DNA of 64,000 nt, taken from contig NZ_BANR01000007.1 in the NCBI RefSeq assembly GCF_000332975.1, positions 62,001 to 126,000 on the forward strand. The letters run 5' to 3'. Both the position numbers and the translations under genes were made by a program. Source of the stretch: Gordonia aichiensis NBRC 108223 (lineage in GTDB: Bacteria; Actinomycetota; Actinomycetes; Mycobacteriales; Mycobacteriaceae). Each line of letters opens with the position of its first letter. The stretch's first letter is position 1. The notes under the pieces were generated by a model. It ran no database searches. It saw only the letters and a program-made list of their open reading frames with translations, and was not told the origin of the DNA. Below are positions 57,026 to 64,000 of the stretch, in pieces.

Positions 57026-57840
57026 CCAGCACCACCAATCCGGCGCGGTACAGCAAGGTGGCCGATTCGGCCGCCGACGCTGTCGCCGACATCCCCGACG
57101 GTGCGAGCCTCGCAGTCGGCGGCTTCGGACTCTCGGGTATCCCCAAGTTCCTCATCGACGCGCTGCTCGCCCAGGGCGCGAGCGGACTGACCATCGTCTC
57201 CAACAATTGCGGTGTCGACGGCGCAGGCCTCGGTCTGCTGCTCGAAGCCCGTCGGATCGACAAGGTCATCGCGTCCTACATCGGCGAGAACAAGGAGTTC
57301 GGCCGCCAGTTCCTCGCCGGTGAGGTGACCGTCGAACTCACGCCTCAGGGCACGCTCGCCGAGCGAATGCGCGCAGGCGGCAGCGGTATCGGGGCGTTCT
57401 ACACGCCCACAGGCGTGGGCACCCCCGTCGAAGAGGGTGGCCTACCGTGGCGCTACAACTCCGACGGATCGGTCGCGCTCGCATCAGAACCCAAGGAGGT
57501 ACGCACCTTTCACGGCAAGCAGATGGTGCTCGAGGAGTCGATCATCACCGACTACGCACTCATCAGGGCCGCTGTCGTGGACACCGCGGGTAACTGCTGC
57601 TTCCACGCCGCCGCACGGAACTTCAACCCGCCGGCGGGGATGGCCGGGCGCGTCACGATCGTCGAGGCCGAACGCGTCGTCGAGGTGGGAGAACTCGATC
57701 CCGACGAGGTGCACCTCCCCGGGATCTTCGTGCAGCGCGTCGTCGAACTGACTCCGCAGCAGGCGCAGGACAAGGGAATCGAACACCGTACAACCCGCCC
57801 GCATCCCGCGGCGGTCGGCGCAGGAGAGATGGCATCATGA
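57022..57840 (+). CDS. pcaI: 3-oxoadipate CoA-transferase subunit A
   Basis: A 272-residue class I CoA-transferase alpha subunit: [98 protein letters not shown]. With PcaJ it moves CoA from succinyl-CoA to 3-oxoadipate. It overlaps both neighbours by four bases. Confidence 0.9.
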   Translation: MTSTTNPARYSKVADSAADAVADIPDGASLAVGGFGLSGIPKFLIDALLAQGASGLTIVSNNCGVDGAGLGLLLEARRIDKVIASYIGENKEFGRQFLAGEVTVELTPQGTLAERMRAGGSGIGAFYTPTGVGTPVEEGGLPWRYNSDGSVALASEPKEVRTFHGKQMVLEESIITDYALIRAAVVDTAGNCCFHAAARNFNPPAGMAGRVTIVEAERVVEVGELDPDEVHLPGIFVQRVVELTPQQAQDKGIEHRTTRPHPAAVGAGEMAS

Positions 57841-58478
57841 GCTGGACCAGGAACGAGATGGCCGCGCGCGCAGCACAAGAGCTGCGACCAGGCGACTACG
57901 TCAACCTCGGGATCGGACTGCCCACGCTGATTCCCGACCAGATGCCCGACGACTCGGGCATCACCCTGCACGCGGAGAACGGAATCCTCGGTGTCGGGCC
58001 GTTCCCCTACGACGAGGACGTCGATCCCGACCTCATCAACGCGGGCAAGCAGACCGTGTCGACACTGCCCGGCGCATCGTTCTTCGACTCGGCCACCAGC
58101 TTCGCGATGATTCGCGGTGGCCACGTCGACGTCGCCGTGCTCGGCGGGATGCAGGTCGCGATGAACGGCGACCTCGCGAACTGGATGGTCCCGGGAGCGA
58201 TGGTGAAGGGAATCGGGGGCGCAATGGATCTCGTCAATGGCGCCGCCCAGGTGATCGTACTCATGGAGCACGTCACCAAGAAGGGCGCTCCGAAGCTCGT
58301 CGCCGACTGTTCACTACCGCTGACCGGACGTGCCGTGGTCAGTCGGATCATCACCGACCTCGGTGTATTCGACGTCGCGGGTGAGGGATTCGACGTCGTC
58401 GAGCTCGCGCCCGGCGTCGACTTCTCCGACGTCGAGGCCAAGACCGGCGCACCGCTGCGGGCGCGGACCACGGCGTAG
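57837..58478 (+). CDS. pcaJ: 3-oxoadipate CoA-transferase subunit B
   Basis: A 213-residue beta subunit: [40 protein letters not shown] with the catalytic Glu in [26 protein letters not shown], and [19 protein letters not shown]. It completes the enzyme with PcaI. Last gene of the operon; convergent with the LuxR gene 20 bp away. Confidence 0.9.
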   Translation: MSWTRNEMAARAAQELRPGDYVNLGIGLPTLIPDQMPDDSGITLHAENGILGVGPFPYDEDVDPDLINAGKQTVSTLPGASFFDSATSFAMIRGGHVDVAVLGGMQVAMNGDLANWMVPGAMVKGIGGAMDLVNGAAQVIVLMEHVTKKGAPKLVADCSLPLTGRAVVSRIITDLGVFDVAGEGFDVVELAPGVDFSDVEAKTGAPLRARTTA

Positions 58479-58498
58479 GGCTTCGCCGCTGCCGAGTC

Positions 58499-61018
58499 CT
58501 ACCGCCGGAGCGCGGCGAGCTCGGCGCGTGAGCGGATCCCGAGCTTCGCGTAGGTGCGGGTGAGGTGATACTGCACGGTCTTCGGCGAGATGTAGAGTTC
58601 TGCGGCCACTTCACGGTTCGACAAGCCTTGCGCGACCAGCGCCGCCACCGACTCCTCCTGTGGGGTGAGGACGACGTCGCTGCTCTCGGGCCGGGACGTG
58701 TGGAGGCCGCCTGCCTTCAACTCGCGGTCGCACCGCTCGACGTAGGTGGTCGCGTCGAGCGACGCGAAGATCTCCCGTGCGACCGCCATCACGGTGTCGG
58801 CTTCTCGGCGCTTGCCCGACCTGCGGAGGGTCTGGCCGTAGGCGAAGTGGATCCGCGCGGCGTCGTAACGCAGTGGGAGTCCGCTGATCAGTCCGAGTGC
58901 TTCCTCGAAAGCCACACGCGCGCCGTGGATGTCGCCGATCGTGCCCAGAAAGCGTCCTCTCGCGTAGCGCAGACGTGCCTGTGCCGGGCCGTGACCGCGT
59001 TGTGCCGCGCGCTCTTCGTGGGGAGTCAGCAGTGCGTCGGCGTCGTCGTGGCGACCGCTGAGCACGAGTGCGTTCGCGAGAACGTCCACCCACGGCCACC
59101 ACCCTGGTTCGACGAGGGCGGGTGTGTGCTCGGCCAGATCCCGTAGTGGTTCGAGCGTTCGGATCACACCGGCGTAGTCGGCCCTCGCCTCGGCCAGGTG
59201 TGCCCTGGTCAGCATCTGGGGCACTCGGATCATCTCGTAGTCGCCGACGACCGATGCGGCCCCATTGAGGGCGGCGTCCGCCGACTGCCAGTCACCGCGG
59301 AGTGAGTGGATCTGTGCGGCAGTCCAATTGAGTAGTCCGGTGACGAGGTCTATCCCGCTCGTCTGTGCCAGATGCCTGCCCTCGTCGACGAAGCGGAGCG
59401 CGGCGTCCCACTCACCGGTCACAAAGTGTGTGCGCGCAAGCCAACTCAGTGACCACAGCGAGATGCGACTCGACCCGCCGAGTCCTGCCATCGAGACCGC
59501 GCTCTCCAGGAGACTGCGTGCGGCGACGACATCGCCGAGTCCCAGCCGCAGCCAACCACGCGCCATCGTCACGCGCTGGGCCTGCGCGCCGAAACGTACG
59601 CGCTGCGCCAGCGACTCGTATGTCGCACTTGCCACGTCCGGGCGACCGGACCAGGCGAGCCCGAGTCCGCGAATACACGCCGCCTCGATTCCCGCTGGCG
59701 AGGTGTCTCCGGCGAGTGCGATGGCTCGATCCGACCAGTCGACGAGTTCGGTTCCGCGGCAACGAACCAGGTCATGAAGTACCCAGCGCTGCGCGATCAC
59801 GGCAGCGACCTCGGGGTCGCGCTCGGCGTTCACGATGCTCCACGCACGCTCCAGCCGAACCTGCGCCTCGGTGGAGCGTCCCCGCAAGATGGCCAGATAG
59901 GCGAGGGTTGCGTCGCGAAGCGGAGTCTCGCGCAAGATCTCCACGGACGGAACCAACGCACCTGCGGCCACGCAGTCGCCTGCGGCAAGGAGCGCATCGA
60001 CCGACAGCGTGATGCGTTCGTCGTGCGTGATCGGGTCGGCGGTCAGCCGTCCGGCCTGTCGGTACAGTTCGGCAGCCTGAGCCCACGCGCCGTCGGCGCC
60101 GAGTGACTCCGCGGTCGCTGCTACCTCGTCGGCGAGTGCGGCGTCAGTCGTGGGTGTGGCCGCTACAAGGTGTCGAAGCCGTTGGGCAACATCGGGAGTC
60201 AGTTCTGCTGCGCGTCGATGCAGGTCGGCTACCCGGCGTAGTCCCATCGTGTCGATCACCGCGGCACGGATCGTCGGTGTCACGGGCCGGGGTCGCGCAT
60301 CGGCGGGGGTGAGTGCGAAGTCGGTGACGAGGAGGCCGCTCGAGAGGGCGCCGTCGATCGCCGCCAGTGCGTCCGGGCTGCCCGCCAATTCGACTGCCGT
60401 GCTTGTCGGTTCCGATTCGTCGAGGATGCAGACCGCCTCGATGAGACGTCGGACGTCCTCCCGACACCCGGCGAGGGCCTTGATGACGGCATCTCGAACG
60501 TGGCGTGGTGCGGGCAGTGCCGCGTTCGCGTGTGCCCACGTGGCAGCGGGCAGTTCATCGAAGAGAGCCACGACGTCACGGGGGTTGCCGCCCGTATGTG
60601 CGAGGAGTCGCTCAATGGCCGTGGGATGCATGGCGTAACCGCGGGCAGAACCCAGCTCCTCGACAGCGGCCCGGTCGATTCCGGTGAGTTGCAGCGTATC
60701 GGCGAGCAGCGCCTCGATCTCCGGAGTTCGTCGGGTCGCGCCGAGCACGATCAGGTGATCGGAATCGTCTGTCATCGCCCGGGCGAGCTCATCGGCGTCG
60801 AGACGATCGGCGTCGTCGACCACGCGCAGCGAGATGGCCTGCTGCTGGGCGTGTCGGACGGCATGGCGCAGCACTGTGCTCTTACCGATTCCGGTGGGCC
60901 CGGCAACGACGAGTACGCGTTGCCCCCGGGCGGGATCACCTCCGGCAGCATGGGCGAGGATCTCGGCGATCTCCCGATCACGGCCGACGCAACTGGCCTC
61001 GATGATCACCTCGCCCAT
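58499..61018 (-). CDS. Large ATP-binding LuxR regulator, BenR-like
   Basis: An 839-residue LAL-type regulator. The N-terminal STAND ATPase has Walker A VVAGPTGIGKSTVLRH (~37-52), a Walker-B-like SLRVVDDADRLD and GGNPRDVVALFDELP; a long helical (TPR-like) middle follows; the C-terminal LuxR HTH is LTPQEESVAALVAQGLSNRE, VAAELYISPKTVQYHLTRTY. It lies 41 bp after the benCD fusion gene in the same direction. In Corynebacterium a LuxR-type BenR is also encoded within the ben operon, so control of benzoate use is likely. The ATG at 61018 is one choice; the frame stays open upstream. Confidence 0.8.
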   Translation of the reverse strand: MGEVIIEASCVGRDREIAEILAHAAGGDPARGQRVLVVAGPTGIGKSTVLRHAVRHAQQQAISLRVVDDADRLDADELARAMTDDSDHLIVLGATRRTPEIEALLADTLQLTGIDRAAVEELGSARGYAMHPTAIERLLAHTGGNPRDVVALFDELPAATWAHANAALPAPRHVRDAVIKALAGCREDVRRLIEAVCILDESEPTSTAVELAGSPDALAAIDGALSSGLLVTDFALTPADARPRPVTPTIRAAVIDTMGLRRVADLHRRAAELTPDVAQRLRHLVAATPTTDAALADEVAATAESLGADGAWAQAAELYRQAGRLTADPITHDERITLSVDALLAAGDCVAAGALVPSVEILRETPLRDATLAYLAILRGRSTEAQVRLERAWSIVNAERDPEVAAVIAQRWVLHDLVRCRGTELVDWSDRAIALAGDTSPAGIEAACIRGLGLAWSGRPDVASATYESLAQRVRFGAQAQRVTMARGWLRLGLGDVVAARSLLESAVSMAGLGGSSRISLWSLSWLARTHFVTGEWDAALRFVDEGRHLAQTSGIDLVTGLLNWTAAQIHSLRGDWQSADAALNGAASVVGDYEMIRVPQMLTRAHLAEARADYAGVIRTLEPLRDLAEHTPALVEPGWWPWVDVLANALVLSGRHDDADALLTPHEERAAQRGHGPAQARLRYARGRFLGTIGDIHGARVAFEEALGLISGLPLRYDAARIHFAYGQTLRRSGKRREADTVMAVAREIFASLDATTYVERCDRELKAGGLHTSRPESSDVVLTPQEESVAALVAQGLSNREVAAELYISPKTVQYHLTRTYAKLGIRSRAELAALRR

Positions 61019-61059
61019 CCTATTCGCTGCGGTGAGCGGTCGCGGCGGAACATCGATGT

Positions 61060-63837
61060 CTAGCCCTGGTCGCCGCCTGCGACCGGGAGCACCGTTCCGG
61101 TGATGTAGGACGCCTCGTCGGATGCGAGGAAGCAGATGGCGGCGACCTGCTCGTCGAGAGTGCCGTACCGCTTCATCAGCGACGACTCCTCGGTCTGTGC
61201 GATGTGGGCGTCGAACCACTGTTGTTCGACGTCGGTCTGCGGTGTCGGTGTGCCACGCGAGATCCGACGCGGGGGAGCCTGAGTTCCTCCTGGAGCTGTT
61301 GCCGCCACGCGTATTCCGTACTCGGCGTATTCCATCGCCAGCGATGCCGTGATCGCGTTGACCCCGCCCTTGGCCGCCGAGTAGGGGATGCGATGTATCC
61401 CCCGGGTGGCCGCGGAGGAGACGTTGACGATCACCCCGTGTCCTGCGGCGACCATGGGTGGCAACGCAGCCCGGCATGCGAACAACGTTGTCATGAGCGA
61501 CCGATCGATCTCGGCACGGATCTCGGCGTCGTCGAACTCGGTGAATGGTTTGAAGTTGATGGCTCCGCCGACGTTGTTGATCAGGATGTCCACGCGCCCG
61601 AACGCGTCGATCGCGCTGTCGACGGCGGTGCGTGCGCCGTCGTAGGTCTCCATGTCGGCGACGGCCCCGGCCGCACGAATGCCGTCCTCTGCGAGAGAGT
61701 TCGCGACGTCGTGGACGAGTTCGGCGCGGTCGGCGCAGACCACCGCGCCACCTTCCGCCCCGATCCGGCGTGCGGTGTGCTCGCCGATGCCCTGCGCGGC
61801 GCCGGTTACGACCACCACCTTGCCCGCGAAGCGGCCCGGAGTGACGAATCGTGGCCGCCGACGGGTCAGTTCGTCGGCCATGGCACGACGCATCGTCTGC
61901 TTGGAGCGGTCGGCGTGCACGGCGATCAGACCGCGCGCTCTGTCGCGATCTCCCGAGGCGAACGCCTCGACGATGTCGAGATGGTCCTGCGCGCACAGCG
62001 GATGGCACCACGTGGCGTTGCGCAGCACCTCACCCATACGGCCCTTCACCCCGAGGGCCTGGTAGGCCGCGAGCAGATGCTCGTTACCGGTCTGCCCGAA
62101 CAGGTAGTCGTGGAAGGCCGCGTTGGTTTCGGTGTATTCGACTGCGTCGACAAACTTCTCGCCCTCGACGTAGGGCACCGTTGCCTCGGCGAGGAGTCGG
62201 TAACCTGCGAGTTGCCGACTCGTCATCCTGCCGAATGTGAGCTCGAGCGCCCCCAGTTCCAGTGCTGCTCGCGCCTCGAACAGCGCGTCGGACTCGTGGA
62301 TGCCTGGGTGTTCCTCACCGATTTCGTAGCCCTGGGTCGTCACGGTCGCCGGCGTAGGCGGCCCTGAAGCGGCTACCGGGGCCGGTTCGGCGTCGGTGGC
62401 CGTCACCCGTGGCGAGACCACGTCGGTGCTGTCGTCTCGCCGCGGGAAGACGGATTGTCCTGCGATCGAGCGGGAGTCGCCGGAGGCGAGCAGTGTGACG
62501 CCGTCGGGGTCGAGCGGTGTGGCGCCGCCGGAGGTGAGCGTCGGCAGTGTTGGCGATGCCTGCGCACCGGGCCAGACCTGTTGGCCTGCGACACGTCTGA
62601 TCGCTCCGGCGTCGTCGACCGATGTGCCCTGCCCGGATAGGGCTGTCAGTTCGGTGGGTGCGAGCACCTCCTGCCCGGCGACGGCGCGAGCATCTGCGGC
62701 CTCGATGATCTCGTGCTCGCGCGCAGGCGTCAGGCGTAACGAGGAATCCATCGGCATGGAATCCGTTTCGCGGACAACCGGTTCCGCCGGGATGGTCGGC
62801 GCGGGCACGGCAAGTGCGAACTTCTCGTAGTAGAAGCCGACCGGTTCGATGCCCGCATCGGCGACGTGTGTGCGCACGGATTCGACCATCGGTGGTGGGC
62901 CGCACAGGTAGATGGCGACGTCGCCGTCGTAGAGGTGCTCCGGGCGGATGAGACTCATCACGTAACCGTTGTTGGTCGCGGTGGTCTTCGGGTCGGACAC
63001 ACAGTGATCCCAGGTGAACCCCGACAGTTCGCGCGCGTAGAACTCGATGTCGTCGAGGGCCACCAGATCGGTGTCGGTCGACACTCCGTAGATGAGGTGT
63101 ACCTTGCGGGACGTGTTGTCGTCGAGCATCTTCCGGAGCATCGACAGGATCGGCGCCAATCCGGTTCCGCCTGCGAGAAGCAGAACCGGTCGTGCCGATT
63201 CGCGGAGGAAGAACGACCCGTGCGGGCCGGTGAAGGTGATCTCGTCGCCGCGTGTCGCTCGTTCGGTGAGGTAGTCCGACATCACACCGCCCGGCGTCAG
63301 CTTGATGAGGAAGACCAGCTGCTCGTCGTGCGGACCGTTGGCAAACGAGTAGGACCGACGCACCGTGGCGTCCGAGCCGCCGGTGTGTGTACTGTCGGGG
63401 GACTGTGTCCCCGGCACCGCGATGTTCACGTACTGGCCGGGCAGAAAGGCCAGATCCGCACGGTTGGGGATCGCGATGGTCAGGCGCATCGTCGACGACG
63501 AGAGCCGCTCCAGATCGACGATGGTGCCGGTGAACTCGCCGGCAGCGGTCTTGGCGATGTCGGAGGTCGCAGCTATCTGGAGCACCAGATCCGACTGGGG
63601 CTTCATACAGCACGGCAATGCGAACCCGTCCGCGCATTCCGATTCCGAGAGCGCGTCGTCGATGTAGGTGCCGCCGTCGTAGTCGCCGGACTCACAGAAT
63701 GCCTTGCACGTTCCGCATGCACCGTCGCGGCAGTCGAGCGGGATGTTGATGCGCTGCCGGTACGAGGCGTCGGCCACCGTCTGATCCTCGCGGCAGGTGA
63801 TGAATCGCGTGACCCCGTCCTCGAATGTCAGAGCCAC
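61060..63837 (-). CDS. benC-benD: BenC-FCD-BenD fusion: benzoate dioxygenase reductase plus diol dehydrogenase
   Basis: A single 925-residue polypeptide. Residues 1-100: 2Fe-2S ferredoxin (Cys36, Cys41, Cys44 in CRDGACGTC, Cys76). Residues ~100-340: FAD/NAD reductase (RRSYSFANG; LLAGGTGLAPILSMLR; LCGPPPMV). Residues ~365-470: linker with three AGQ repeats. Residues ~512-665: FCD ligand domain as in GntR/FadR regulators (ETNAAFHDYLFGQTGNEHLL; CAQDHLDIVEAFASGDRDRA) without DNA-binding part. Residues 668-925: short-chain dehydrogenase (VTGAAQGIG; NNVGG; Ser808, Tyr819, Lys823), the BenD step giving catechol. BenC and BenD are normally separate genes. Starts at GTG, 100 bp after benB. Confidence 0.85.
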   Translation of the reverse strand: MALTFEDGVTRFITCREDQTVADASYRQRINIPLDCRDGACGTCKAFCESGDYDGGTYIDDALSESECADGFALPCCMKPQSDLVLQIAATSDIAKTAAGEFTGTIVDLERLSSSTMRLTIAIPNRADLAFLPGQYVNIAVPGTQSPDSTHTGGSDATVRRSYSFANGPHDEQLVFLIKLTPGGVMSDYLTERATRGDEITFTGPHGSFFLRESARPVLLLAGGTGLAPILSMLRKMLDDNTSRKVHLIYGVSTDTDLVALDDIEFYARELSGFTWDHCVSDPKTTATNNGYVMSLIRPEHLYDGDVAIYLCGPPPMVESVRTHVADAGIEPVGFYYEKFALAVPAPTIPAEPVVRETDSMPMDSSLRLTPAREHEIIEAADARAVAGQEVLAPTELTALSGQGTSVDDAGAIRRVAGQQVWPGAQASPTLPTLTSGGATPLDPDGVTLLASGDSRSIAGQSVFPRRDDSTDVVSPRVTATDAEPAPVAASGPPTPATVTTQGYEIGEEHPGIHESDALFEARAALELGALELTFGRMTSRQLAGYRLLAEATVPYVEGEKFVDAVEYTETNAAFHDYLFGQTGNEHLLAAYQALGVKGRMGEVLRNATWCHPLCAQDHLDIVEAFASGDRDRARGLIAVHADRSKQTMRRAMADELTRRRPRFVTPGRFAGKVVVVTGAAQGIGEHTARRIGAEGGAVVCADRAELVHDVANSLAEDGIRAAGAVADMETYDGARTAVDSAIDAFGRVDILINNVGGAINFKPFTEFDDAEIRAEIDRSLMTTLFACRAALPPMVAAGHGVIVNVSSAATRGIHRIPYSAAKGGVNAITASLAMEYAEYGIRVAATAPGGTQAPPRRISRGTPTPQTDVEQQWFDAHIAQTEESSLMKRYGTLDEQVAAICFLASDEASYITGTVLPVAGGDQG

Positions 63838-63937
63838 CTGATGCGTCGGCCCCGCAGCGGCCGGCTCGGCGACGGTGTGTCCGGGGTGTGGGTGCCCGGG
63901 ATGTGTGTGTCCGGGGTGAGTGTCATCGGTATCGCCT

Positions 63938-64000
63938 TCAGAAGTGGTAGACGTCCACCACGTGGTGGATGTAGTCGTTCTTGAGCACCACAGTCTTTCG
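63938..64000 (-). CDS. benB: Benzoate 1,2-dioxygenase small subunit, C-terminal end only
   Basis: The last 20 codons before TGA read RKTVVLKNDYIHHVVDVYHF, the conserved end of ring-hydroxylating dioxygenase beta subunits of the BenB type. The rest lies beyond the right edge. Its place just before benC confirms a benABC(D) operon running leftwards. BenA and BenB form the oxygenase that receives electrons from the BenC part of the next protein. Confidence 0.8.
   Translation of the reverse strand, partial: RKTVVLKNDYIHHVVDVYHF

Noticed and set aside
61019..62011. N-terminal extension of the LuxR regulator by 331 codons into the benCD fusion gene
   Set aside because: The extension is an out-of-frame Arg-rich reading of the SDR domain; the regulator's own sequence begins near 61018.

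Overview
This is a GC-rich chromosome segment from a mycolic-acid actinobacterium, most likely Gordonia or a close relative. That placement is inferred from gene content and order; no rRNA or marker gene for typing is present. The backbone DUF2530-marR-trmH-DUF2537-sepH-serC-citA, then gltA, echA6, a metallo-hydrolase, ctpE and an Rv0909/Rv0910-like pair follows the order of Mycobacterium tuberculosis Rv0879c-Rv0910 as I remember it, with accessory genes inserted between backbone blocks. I see no tRNA, rRNA, CRISPR array, intact insertion sequence or prophage.

Layout. 1-4.4 kb: an amidase fragment diverges from an MFS transporter / flavin reductase-IclR fusion / SnoaL-like operon. 4.4-5.4 kb is a gene graveyard of decayed fragments. 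5.4-17 kb: lipase, DUF2530, NCS2 purine permease, MarR regulator, Eis-type acetyltransferase, TrmH methyltransferase, DUF2537 membrane protein, DUF6928-like protein, SepH, SerC, CitA, PdxH. 17-24 kb is accessory: two small secreted proteins, a three-gene cluster (membrane-anchored protein, glycine-zipper secreted protein, degenerate ParA-like protein), an MFS exporter and a 2OG-Fe(II) oxygenase. 24-36 kb: Zn alcohol dehydrogenase, HNH/DUF222 protein without a clear start, MpaB-type oxygenase, PxpB/PxpC, PfkB kinase, citrate synthase GltA, FKBP isomerase, photolyase, double-domain AsnC regulator, DHA2 exporter.

36.5-37.35 kb is an 841-bp convergent intergenic region holding two copies of a structured repeat, each with a 14-pair hairpin that covaries between copies, plus imperfect ~40-bp tandem units. 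37.35-40.55 kb is an XRE-controlled NatA/NatB-like ABC operon headed by a perfect 14-bp palindrome. 40.6-54 kb: frameshifted FAD oxidoreductase, EchA6-like protein without catalytic glutamates, NCS1 permease, XdhC, TetR, MBL-fold hydrolase, CtpE P-type ATPase, an antitoxin/SRPBCC pair split by a DNA-glycosylase gene, and a VWA-domain protein.

54-64 kb is an aromatic-degradation locus. A LysR regulator diverges from thiolase, enol-lactone hydrolase and CoA-transferase A/B genes (pcaFDIJ; lower beta-ketoadipate pathway). A large LuxR regulator (BenR-like) and the end of a benABCD operon run the other way. The last full gene encodes one polypeptide joining BenC reductase, a GntR-type FCD ligand-binding domain and BenD diol dehydrogenase. 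Together these genes would take benzoate to the diol, then catechol (catechol-cleavage genes are not in view), then succinyl-CoA and acetyl-CoA.

Most striking points: two independent fusions of transcription-factor effector domains to flavin-dependent reductases (IclR type near 3 kb, FCD type near 62 kb), the covarying repeat near 37 kb, the split toxin-antitoxin-like pair with overlapping divergent start codons near 51.4 kb, and the unassigned secreted/ParA-like cluster at 17.8-20.9 kb.
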